Assembly (NCBI GenBank): GCA_934661135.1
Contig: CAKUJA010000109.1
Coordinates: 1 to 6,149 of the forward strand
DNA from: an uncultured Oscillospiraceae bacterium
GTDB taxonomy: Bacteria > Bacillota > Clostridia > Oscillospirales > Oscillospiraceae
Length of the DNA: 6,149 bases
Reading direction: 5' to 3'
The translations under genes and the position numbers were made by a program. Numbering within the stretch: position 1 is the stretch's first letter; the number at the start of each line of letters is the position of its first letter. A model generated the notes under the pieces. The model ran no database searches. It had not been told where the DNA came from and worked only from the letters and a program-made list of their open reading frames with translations. Shown here one piece after another: positions 1 to 4,595 of the stretch.

Positions 1-40
1 CCATGGTGACGACGATCAGGCTCAAATAGCTCATGCTCAT
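1..40 (-). CDS. start of an unidentified protein, cut by the window edge
   Basis: Reading leftward from an ATG at position 40, thirteen codons stay open to the edge (MSMSYLSLIVVTM). The residues are hydrophobic, as at the start of a membrane segment. A Shine-Dalgarno-like AGGAG lies at 58-54 on the minus strand, 13 nt before the ATG, which is long for normal initiation. A second ATG at position 34 is also possible. The gene would lie downstream of RNase D on the same strand but across a ~220 bp gap, so it is probably a separate unit. The product cannot be named from so little sequence. Confidence 0.35.
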   Translation of the reverse strand, partial: MSMSYLSLIVVTM

Positions 41-58
41 ATGGGTGATGCAACTCCT

Positions 59-260
59 ATCGAAAGCGTACGGCGCATGCCCTGCGCCCCGGGGCGCGGC
101 CGCAAGGCGGCGCGCTTGGTTCAACGAACCAAAAGTATACCGAAGCGAAACCCCTTGCCCGCAGCTTCACGAATGTTCCCGCGAAACGTTCGCAATCCGT
201 TACCGGGAACGCATCGCAATCGCCGCATTCAAGTTGCCGCGCAACGCGGCGACACGCTAG
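59..260. other. gene-free stretch with several short inverted repeats
   Basis: I see no credible gene here; the short open frames lack ribosome sites and family motifs. Inverted repeats present are a perfect 14 bp palindrome at 84-97 (GCGCCCC/GGGGCGC), GTTCCCG at 175-181 with CGGGAAC at 204-210, a nested GCGAA/TTCGC pair at 181-193, and GCCGCG-CAA-CGCGGC at 236-250. The last lies just beyond the RNase D stop codon and could act as a weak terminator for it, but no T run follows on the minus strand. Confidence 0.4.
116..139 (-). promoter_or_regulatory. possible promoter -10 with an adjacent operator-like palindrome
   Basis: On the minus strand a TATACT hexamer (139-134) is followed at once by the inverted repeat TTGGTTC-GTT-GAACCAA (132-116). 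The palindrome would sit at the transcription start, where a repressor could bind, or form a small hairpin at the 5' end of the transcript for the leftmost gene. No good -35 hexamer is visible 16-18 bp upstream, so the promoter call is weak. Confidence 0.25.
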
Positions 261-1415
261 TTACTCTTCGCCATCCAGGCGCGTGACGCGCAGATCGTGG
301 CCGTCCAAGGACAGCACGAGCTTGCCCTCGAGCAGCTCGATGAGCTCCTCGCCCACGAGCGCCCGGCGCCATCCGCGCAGAAGGTCGATGCCCTGACGAT
401 ATCCACGGGCCATGCGCACCAGGTCATCGTGGCTTGCCAGCGTAGGGAACGCCACGCCGTTCTCCTTGGCGCGCAACCGCACAAGCGCGCTCATAAGGTC
501 GAGCGGTGCATCCACATTAGGCTCGTTGCGCCCGCTACGATCGAGTTCGGGCCAGCATTGCGGACCGGATTCCAGCGCCTTCTTCATAAGTCTGGCGACC
601 GTTCGGGCATCGCGGGTATTAAGCTTCTCGCGCATGCCGCGCACCATGAACAGCTCGTCGATGGTGCGGGCCTCGCGCTTGCACGCCTCCACGATCTGCT
701 CATCGGTGATGACCCACTTACGCGGCACGTTGCGCTTCTGAGCCGTGACCTCACGCCATGCGGCAACCTCGCGCGCCGCCGCCAGCTGCTTGCGCGAAAG
801 CTGGCCGACGCGCTTGAGCCTGCGGTAGCGCTCGCGCTCATCGGATTCGAAGCGCGCAGGGTCGCACATCTCGGCGAACTCGGGGTCAAGCCAATGCAAG
901 CGCCCCTGCTGCTCCAATTCTTGCTTCATATGCTCATACATGCGGGGAAGATAAATAACGTCGTCGGCAGCATAGCGCAGCTGAGATTCCGACAAGGGAC
1001 GGCGCGACCAGTCGGTGAAGGAATCGACCTTCTTGAGCGCCACGCCGCACTCGGCGCCGACCAAGGCCCCGTAGCCGATCTGCTGCGTGTGCCCCAAAAG
1101 CGCCGCCGCAACCTGCGTGTCGAACAGCGGCTGCGGAAGCACGCCCACCTCATGCCACAAGATCTCAAGGTCCTGCCCGCCGGAGTGCAGCACCTTCATG
1201 ACGCCGGCATCCTCGAGCAGCGGGGCCAGCACATGCAGGTCCTCGATGCAAAACGGGTCGACCACCGCCACCTCGTCATCGGTGGCGAACTGGATCAAGC
1301 ACAGGCGCGCATAATAGGTCTTCTCGCGTAAAAACTCGGTGTCGATGGCAAGGACGCTTGAGCGGCGTGCTCGCTCGACGAACGCCTCCAGTGCTTCTTG
1401 ATCTTCGATATACAC
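261..1415 (-). CDS. rnd: ribonuclease D with HRDC domain
   Basis: RNase D is a 3'-5' exoribonuclease that trims the 3' ends of tRNA precursors and other stable RNAs in the cytoplasm. The DEDDy active site is complete: motif I DTE (Asp25, Glu27), motif II HSGGQD ending at Asp82, and motif III YAADD (Tyr148, Asp152). An HRDC nucleic-acid-binding domain follows at about 208-282, then a second helical C-terminal region to residue 384, the usual RNase D length and order. I chose the GTG at 1415 because GAGGA lies 8 nt upstream and the protein then begins MYIEDQEAL, as family members do. An ATG at 1436 gives seven more residues but has no ribosome site, and a TTG at 1469 would overlap the divergent kinase gene. 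The gene diverges from the lipid kinase and is probably transcribed alone. Confidence 0.93.
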   Translation of the reverse strand: MYIEDQEALEAFVERARRSSVLAIDTEFLREKTYYARLCLIQFATDDEVAVVDPFCIEDLHVLAPLLEDAGVMKVLHSGGQDLEILWHEVGVLPQPLFDTQVAAALLGHTQQIGYGALVGAECGVALKKVDSFTDWSRRPLSESQLRYAADDVIYLPRMYEHMKQELEQQGRLHWLDPEFAEMCDPARFESDERERYRRLKRVGQLSRKQLAAAREVAAWREVTAQKRNVPRKWVITDEQIVEACKREARTIDELFMVRGMREKLNTRDARTVARLMKKALESGPQCWPELDRSGRNEPNVDAPLDLMSALVRLRAKENGVAFPTLASHDDLVRMARGYRQGIDLLRGWRRALVGEELIELLEGKLVLSLDGHDLRVTRLDGEE

Positions 1416-1483
1416 CCGGTAATTCCTCACGTTCATATCGTTGTGCTTTATGATGTAAGAATACCGCAATGGAAGGGAAAACC
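1416..1483. promoter_or_regulatory. divergent promoter region between rnd and the lipid kinase gene
   Basis: These 68 bp must carry start signals for both genes. For the plus strand, TATGAT at 1449-1454 is a good -10 candidate with a short leader to the kinase start, but no convincing -35 lies 17 bp upstream. For the minus strand only weak -10-like hexamers are visible. The position is well supported; the exact promoters are not. Confidence 0.4.
1471..1477 (+). promoter_or_regulatory. ribosome binding site that sets the lipid kinase start
   Basis: GGAAGGG lies 6 nt before the GTG at 1484. The upstream in-frame ATG at 1469 overlaps this site and has no Shine-Dalgarno of its own, so the GTG is the better start. 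Confidence 0.75.
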
Positions 1484-2392
1484 GTGAAACTGCTTGTCAT
1501 CAACAACCTGGCATCGGGATACGGCGAAGGAGCCATCTACGATTTTATGCGCAGCTTCGCCGCCGACGGCGATGAGATCTGCATGCGCTGCACCAACGGC
1601 ACCACGCCGGTGGGCTCGCTGCTCGACGACGCGAAGGCCTTCGATGCCGTGATCGCGGCCGGCGGCGACGGCACCGTGGCCACGGTATGCTACCTGCTTG
1701 CCAACACCGGCATACCCGTGTTGCCCTTCCCGGCGGGCACAGCAAACCTGCTGGCCCTCAACCTTGCAAGCCCACTCGAGCCCCACGCGCTGGCGAAAAT
1801 GGTGCGCGCCGGGCAAACCCTTGATTTCGACATGGGCGAGATCTGCGTCGACGGGCATCGCTTCGGGTTCTCCATCATGGCCGGAGCGGGCTACGACGCC
1901 GTCATCATGCGCGGGGCGCAACGCGGCAAGCGGCTGCTCGGCCCCATGGCATACCTGCAATCGGCGGTGGCAAACGCCATGCCGCAACAGTCGAAGTTCA
2001 CGCTCACCTTGGACGGCCGTCAGGTGCAAAGCGAGGGCCTCGGAGTGTTGCTGGTGAACTTCAGCAAAATCCAGTTCGATATCACGGTCACGCACGACAA
2101 CAAGCCGCGCGACGGCGAGTTCGATGTGGTGGTGCTGAAAGCGAAGACCGCGTTCGACCTGATACCGGCTGCCATCGCAGGCCTTTTGGATCGAGACGGC
2201 GAATTCCCCGACCGCACGGATGCGCTCGAGCTCTTCCGCGCCAAAGAGGTCACGATCGAAGCCGACCCGGCCATGGAGGTCCAATACGACGGCGAGGCCA
2301 CCGGCCTTTCCACGCCGTTCTCCGCGCGGATCCTGCCCAGGGCCACGCGCCTGTTCATCTCCGACGAAGGCTACTCGCAGTTCGCACGCTGA
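1484..2392 (+). CDS. DAGK/YegS-family lipid kinase (diacylglycerol kinase-like)
   Basis: Members of this family phosphorylate diacylglycerol or related lipids at the inner face of the membrane using ATP, recycling lipid intermediates into phosphatidic acid. The 302-residue protein has the family layout. An N-terminal nucleotide-binding half carries NNLASG (7-12), GGDGT (60-64) and PAGTANLLA (83-91). A C-terminal beta-rich half carries FGFSIMAGAGYDA and the late QYDGE motif near residue 269, where a conserved acidic residue helps bind magnesium. No signal peptide or membrane helix is seen, as expected for a peripheral enzyme. The start is GTG with GGAAGGG 6 nt upstream. The gene stands alone, divergent from RNase D, and ends 10 nt before a strong hairpin. 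The exact lipid substrate (diacylglycerol, phosphatidylglycerol, sphingoid or undecaprenol-like) cannot be told from sequence, so I give no symbol. Confidence 0.88.
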   Translation: MKLLVINNLASGYGEGAIYDFMRSFAADGDEICMRCTNGTTPVGSLLDDAKAFDAVIAAGGDGTVATVCYLLANTGIPVLPFPAGTANLLALNLASPLEPHALAKMVRAGQTLDFDMGEICVDGHRFGFSIMAGAGYDAVIMRGAQRGKRLLGPMAYLQSAVANAMPQQSKFTLTLDGRQVQSEGLGVLLVNFSKIQFDITVTHDNKPRDGEFDVVVLKAKTAFDLIPAAIAGLLDRDGEFPDRTDALELFRAKEVTIEADPAMEVQYDGEATGLSTPFSARILPRATRLFISDEGYSQFAR

Positions 2393-2402
2393 CACGATGG
2401 CC

Positions 2403-2449
2403 AAACGAAGCGGCTCCACAAGCTCAAGGCCTGCGGGGCCGCTTCGTTT
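2403..2449. terminator. long-stem terminator between the convergent kinase and terC genes
   Basis: AAACGAAGCGGC (2403-2414) pairs perfectly with GCCGCTTCGTTT (2438-2449). Three more pairs (2415-2417 with 2435-2437) extend the stem to 15 bp. A short T run ends each strand's 3' arm, so it could stop transcripts from both sides. The T run is only three bases, so termination strength is uncertain. Confidence 0.65.
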
Positions 2450-2456
2450 CAAGTTC

Positions 2457-2574
2457 GCCGTCCGAACCCGTTGCGCGAATCCTTTACCGGCAAGCACGCC
2501 GTCTGCCTCGGGAGACGACCGACGGCTGCCGTTCAGGCCCGTGTCGGCGCAGGCAGGTTAGCCGTCCGAACCCG
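2457..2574. repeat. 14 bp direct repeat in the convergent spacer
   Basis: GCCGTCCGAACCCG occurs at 2457-2470 and again at 2561-2574, 104 bp apart. A second short repeat, GCGCAGGCA, occurs at 2547-2555 and 2579-2587. No open frame or RNA gene is recognisable between the copies. This may be the residue of a local duplication or part of a dispersed intergenic repeat. Confidence 0.5.
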
Positions 2575-2589
2575 CACCGCGCAGGCACG

Positions 2590-3414
2590 CTAGCTATTTG
2601 CCTGCTCGCTCTTGAGCTGCTCCTTCTTGCGCTCTTCCTTCCACTTCGCCAGATTCGAGCTATAACGCATTTGGATAAGCTCCAGCACCACCGCGAACAC
2701 CATGGCGCAGTACACCATGAGCTTTTCCATGTGCATGTCGAGCACCTCGATACCGGAGTTGATGCCCAGCGAGTCGAAGAACAGCAGCAAGCCGATGACG
2801 GTGATGAACACCAGCGCCAAGATCTTCATCTCCGTATGCTTGTTGATGAAGTCGGCGATGGCATCGATAAACACCATCATGATGACGATGGCGAAGATGA
2901 CCGCCATGATCATAATGATCAGATGCTCGGCCAAGCCCACCGCGGTGATGACTGAGTCGATGGAAAACACCAGGTCCATGACCATGATGGTGACGATAGC
3001 CTGACCAAGGCCGATGCGATGCAGCTCCTTATGCTCCTCAGAATGCTCGGCCTTCTCCTCGGTCAAGGCCAGCACGTCGCGAAGCTCGTCAATGCCCTTA
3101 TAGATCAGGTATGCGCCGCCCGCCAGCAACACCAGGTCGCGAACGTTGAACGCATGCTGGAAAAAGCCCAGGTCTAAAGTGAACAACGGCTTGGTCATGT
3201 GCACCAGATAGCTGGCGAAGCACAAGAAGATGCAGCGCGATATCATGGCGCCCAACAAGCCGAGCTTACGGCCTATGTGCTGATGCTCGGGCGCCAGGCG
3301 GTTGGTGGTGATGGAGATGAACACGATGTTGTCCACGCCCAACACCACCTCCAAAAACATCAGCGTCAACAAGCTGATCCAAGCTTCGGGCGTGGCGAAG
3401 ATGGAAAGATCCAT
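2590..3414 (-). CDS. terC: TerC-family integral membrane metal (manganese) exporter
   Basis: TerC-family proteins are multi-pass membrane proteins; several export Mn2+ or deliver it to secreted enzymes. The 274-residue protein has the hallmark acidic motifs inside membrane helices: LEVVLGVDN (Glu22, Asp28, Asn29) in the first helix and MDLVFSIDS (Asp147, Asp153) after a charged His/Glu-rich loop at about 118-134. About seven hydrophobic segments are visible, and the C-terminus is a charged cytoplasmic tail rich in Lys and Glu. The ATG at 3414 is chosen because AAAGGAG lies 6 nt upstream; the open frame extends 58 codons further but runs through the leader RNA and terminator, which are not coding. 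Expression is probably set by the manganese riboswitch in the leader. Substrate is inferred from the family and the riboswitch; tellurite resistance, the historical name, is not implied. Confidence 0.92.
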   Translation of the reverse strand: MDLSIFATPEAWISLLTLMFLEVVLGVDNIVFISITTNRLAPEHQHIGRKLGLLGAMISRCIFLCFASYLVHMTKPLFTLDLGFFQHAFNVRDLVLLAGGAYLIYKGIDELRDVLALTEEKAEHSEEHKELHRIGLGQAIVTIMVMDLVFSIDSVITAVGLAEHLIIMIMAVIFAIVIMMVFIDAIADFINKHTEMKILALVFITVIGLLLFFDSLGINSGIEVLDMHMEKLMVYCAMVFAVVLELIQMRYSSNLAKWKEERKKEQLKSEQANS

Positions 3415-3420
3415 ACGTTG

Positions 3421-3427
3421 CTCCTTT
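3421..3427 (-). promoter_or_regulatory. ribosome binding site of terC
   Basis: AAAGGAG on the minus strand, 6 nt before the ATG at 3414. It fixes the start and rules out the long N-terminal extension of the open frame. It lies ~80 nt beyond the leader terminator, so control appears to act on transcription rather than on this site. Confidence 0.85.
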
Positions 3428-3506
3428 ACGTCGTTTCGTCCGAACCAAAGCGCGCCGTTTCGCACGGTGCGCGGTTTACCCCGTCTCCTCGGATGAGCAG
3501 CGCAAC

Positions 3507-3554
3507 AAAAAAGACTCATGGCGCAACGTTTAAAAACGTCGCGCCATGAGTCTT
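3507..3554 (-). terminator. intrinsic terminator in the terC leader (riboswitch expression platform)
   Basis: In the minus-strand transcript, a near-perfect stem pairs 3554-3534 with 3531-3511, about 19-21 bp with one G-U pair (3540/3525), and is followed directly by a run of six U (3512-3507). This is a textbook rho-independent terminator. It lies between the manganese aptamer and terC, so it would stop terC transcription unless the aptamer state prevents its folding. The T run on only the terC strand shows its direction. Confidence 0.92.
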
Positions 3555-3561
3555 GCAATTT

Positions 3562-3634
3562 CAGGTACGCCAGACCGTTGCCGGCCACGATGTTGAACGC
3601 ACCGCAGGTATGTCCTGCCAGCTACTCCCCCATG
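3562..3634 (-). promoter_or_regulatory. yybP-ykoY manganese riboswitch aptamer
   Basis: Read on the minus strand, the leader contains the conserved 5' core GGGGGAGTAGC (3631-3621), a P2 hairpin GCAGG-ACATA-CCTGC (3618-3604), a segment GTTCAACATC (3598-3589) resembling the family's GUCAnnAC, and the 3' core GGTCTGGCGTACC (3576-3564). These match my recollection of the yybP-ykoY family, which binds Mn2+ and controls manganese exporters, often TerC proteins. Oddities: the 3' core is GGCGTACC rather than the usual GGCGAGACC, and P1 (TGGG with CCTG) is short with two wobble pairs. A terminator begins 7 nt downstream. A covariance-model search with Rfam RF00080 would settle it. Confidence 0.85.
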
Positions 3635-3644
3635 GGCATTCCGT

Positions 3645-3673
3645 AGGCTACCATGAGCGCCCCCTCAGGGCAA
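3645..3673 (-). promoter_or_regulatory. promoter of the riboswitch-terC transcript
   Basis: On the minus strand TTGCCC (3673-3668) is followed after exactly 17 bp by TAGCCT (3650-3645), which has an extended TGG just before it. Transcription would start near 3638, a few bases before the aptamer core, which is where it must begin. Confidence 0.55.
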
Positions 3674-3682
3674 TGCTATACT
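3654..3682 (+). promoter_or_regulatory. extended -10 promoter for the 3727 gene
   Basis: TGCTATACT at 3674-3682 is a strong extended -10 element; a weak -35 (TGAGCG, 3654-3659) lies 17 bp upstream. The start would fall near 3689, giving a leader of about 38 nt. It overlaps the divergent terC promoter. Confidence 0.55.
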
Positions 3683-3726
3683 TACCCACGCACACAAACC
3701 GACTAAAAACCGACAGGCAGGTACCC

Positions 3727-4299
3727 ATGTCGTTATTCCATCGCCATACCGATTATTCCATCGAACAGGGCAATATCCGCTACATGGACGGCTCAAGCCT
3801 GCTGCGTCCTATGGACATGCCGCGCAGCCAGCAGATCGTCATGGCGGTTTTCGTCGTCATCGCCGTGATCATCGGCGTTCGCCTGGCGGCCGGGGCCATC
3901 ACCGCGGTGAACGATTCGAACACCCAGAGCAAAGCGAGCGTGGAGGAGAACCGCGAAGCCATGACCGCCGCCGCCGAGCAGGTAAAGACCGGTCAGATCA
4001 CGTTCGCGGTACGCGATACCGTCTTTGAGGACAAGGAGATCAAAGAAGGCGACATCATCGGCATCCACAACGGACGCATAGAGGTCGTCGGGCAGAGCAT
4101 CCACGATATTGCGCTGGAGCTGGTCAAGCATGTCGTGGAGGACGGTGATTCGCTCATCACGATTTACTATGGTCAGGACACCAAGCAGGAGGATGCCGAC
4201 GCGCTGGGCGACGAGGTTGCCGCGATGTTTGAGGATCTGGATGTGGAAGTGCAGTATGGCGGACAGCCGCTGTATTACTACCTGATTTCTGCCGAATAA
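3727..4299 (+). CDS. membrane-anchor N-terminus fused in frame to a FakA/YloV C-terminal domain (probable chimera)
   Basis: The 190-residue protein has two unlike halves. Residues 1-70 are a charged cytoplasmic start, one membrane helix (about 36-62) and a polar linker; I do not recognise this family. Residues 72-190 match the C-terminal domain of FakA (YloV), the DAK2-type fatty acid kinase subunit: VKTGQITFAVRDT (86-98), EIKEGDIIGIHNGRI, ITIYYGQD (144-151) and VEVQYGGQPLYYYLISAE at the end. The FakA kinase domain is absent, so no kinase activity is expected. ATG 3727 has a modest AGGCAGG upstream; the open frame begins earlier but there overlaps the riboswitch strand. FakA neighbours recG in many Gram-positive genomes, and recG follows here, so the right half sits in its native context while the left half appears to belong with terC. 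I judge an assembly join or recombination more likely than a functional fusion, though the frame is intact. Confidence 0.8.
   Translation: MSLFHRHTDYSIEQGNIRYMDGSSLLRPMDMPRSQQIVMAVFVVIAVIIGVRLAAGAITAVNDSNTQSKASVEENREAMTAAAEQVKTGQITFAVRDTVFEDKEIKEGDIIGIHNGRIEVVGQSIHDIALELVKHVVEDGDSLITIYYGQDTKQEDADALGDEVAAMFEDLDVEVQYGGQPLYYYLISAE
3931..3960 (+). other. probable junction between two source sequences
   Basis: Codons 69-78 of the hybrid gene span the change from membrane-protein linker to FakA sequence. Residues EENREAMTAAAEQVKTGQ already read as FakA, so the join lies at or just before GTGGAGGAGAAC (3940-3951), which may be sequence shared by both parents. To the left the kinase and TerC genes prefer TTC for Phe; to the right recG strongly prefers TTT. 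Confidence 0.55.
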
Positions 4300-4324
4300 T
4301 TCCAGATGTTTCAATGTCGCGCTC

Positions 4325-4353
4325 TGCCGCTTGTCGGGAACGCGGCATTTTTT
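4325..4353 (+). terminator. intrinsic terminator after the FakA-type domain
   Basis: TGCCGC (4325-4330) pairs with GCGGCA (4342-4347) across an 11 nt loop and runs into six T (4348-4353). It lies 25 nt after the stop codon and would separate this transcript from recG. Confidence 0.75.
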
Positions 4354-4397
4354 ATGCGAGAGGGGAGGGGACGGTTGGGGCTCTACCCCAAACCCCG

Positions 4398-4427
4398 GCA
4401 GGGAATATTGTTCCCTGCACCCTTTTT
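4398..4427 (+). terminator. terminator-like hairpin within the intergenic element
   Basis: GCAGGGAA (4398-4405) and TTCCCTGC (4411-4418) form a perfect 8 bp stem with a 5 nt loop, followed after ACCC by five T (4423-4427). It could back up the terminator at 4325, though the gap before the T run weakens the case. Confidence 0.45.
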
Positions 4428-4456
4428 ACGCTTCGCGGCGGCTGAAATACGCTTTA

Positions 4457-4485
4457 TTGAACGATGCGCATGCGCAACGTATAGT
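4457..4485 (+). promoter_or_regulatory. sigma-A-like promoter upstream of recG, with a palindrome in its spacer
   Basis: TTGAAC (4457-4462), a 17 bp spacer, and TATAGT (4480-4485) form a good housekeeping promoter; transcription would begin near 4492, about 100 nt before recG. The spacer holds the perfect 12 bp palindrome TGCGCATGCGCA (4465-4476), a possible repressor site. The transcript would include the hairpins at 4524-4544 and 4551-4567. Confidence 0.6.
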
Positions 4486-4584
4486 TATGTTTATTTAAAC
4501 CGGCGCGAAGCGAAGAAGGGAGTCTGAGGAATACCATTCCTCAGCGGGGTATGGGGCGGCGCCCCATCCTTCCCCTCCCTATGG

Positions 4585-4590
4585 AAAGGA
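4585..4590 (+). promoter_or_regulatory. ribosome binding site of recG
   Basis: AAAGGA lies 5 nt before the ATG at 4596 and fixes the recG start. Confidence 0.75.
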
Positions 4591-4595
4591 AGAAT

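Larger units (their letters stand above)
4361..4580. repeat. structured intergenic element with nested inverted repeats
   Basis: The outer arms GGGAGGGGA (4363-4371) and TCCCCTCCC (4571-4579) are perfect inverted copies. Between them are TTGGGG/CCCCAA (4375-4391), GCAGGGAA/TTCCCTGC (4398-4418), the long-range pair CGCTTCGCG (4429-4437) with CGCGAAGCG (4504-4512), CTGAGGAAT/ATTCCTCAG (4524-4544) and ATGGGGC/GCCCCAT (4551-4567). Nested this way, they form a closed multi-branch structure. The look is that of a MITE-like mobile repeat or dispersed palindromic element; a structured RNA is possible. No clear target-site duplication was seen. This element fills nearly the whole gap before recG, and no credible gene lies in it. 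Confidence 0.6.

Noticed and set aside
84..97. Perfect 14 bp GC palindrome considered as a terminator
   Set aside because: It has no loop and no T run on either strand.
297..1331. A 344-codon plus-strand open frame opposite RNase D
   Set aside because: It is antisense to a protein with a complete DEDDy active site and HRDC domain; composition explains it.
1448..2497. A 349-codon minus-strand open frame opposite the lipid kinase
   Set aside because: It mirrors the kinase gene, runs through the terminator hairpin and has no family motifs or ribosome site.
3415..3588. N-terminal extension of terC by 58 codons
   Set aside because: It would translate the riboswitch 3' half and the terminator; a strong ribosome site lies just before the ATG at 3414.
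4306..4527. A 73-codon plus-strand frame between the fusion gene and recG
   Set aside because: It runs through a terminator and three hairpins, has no ribosome site, and the peptide resembles no family.
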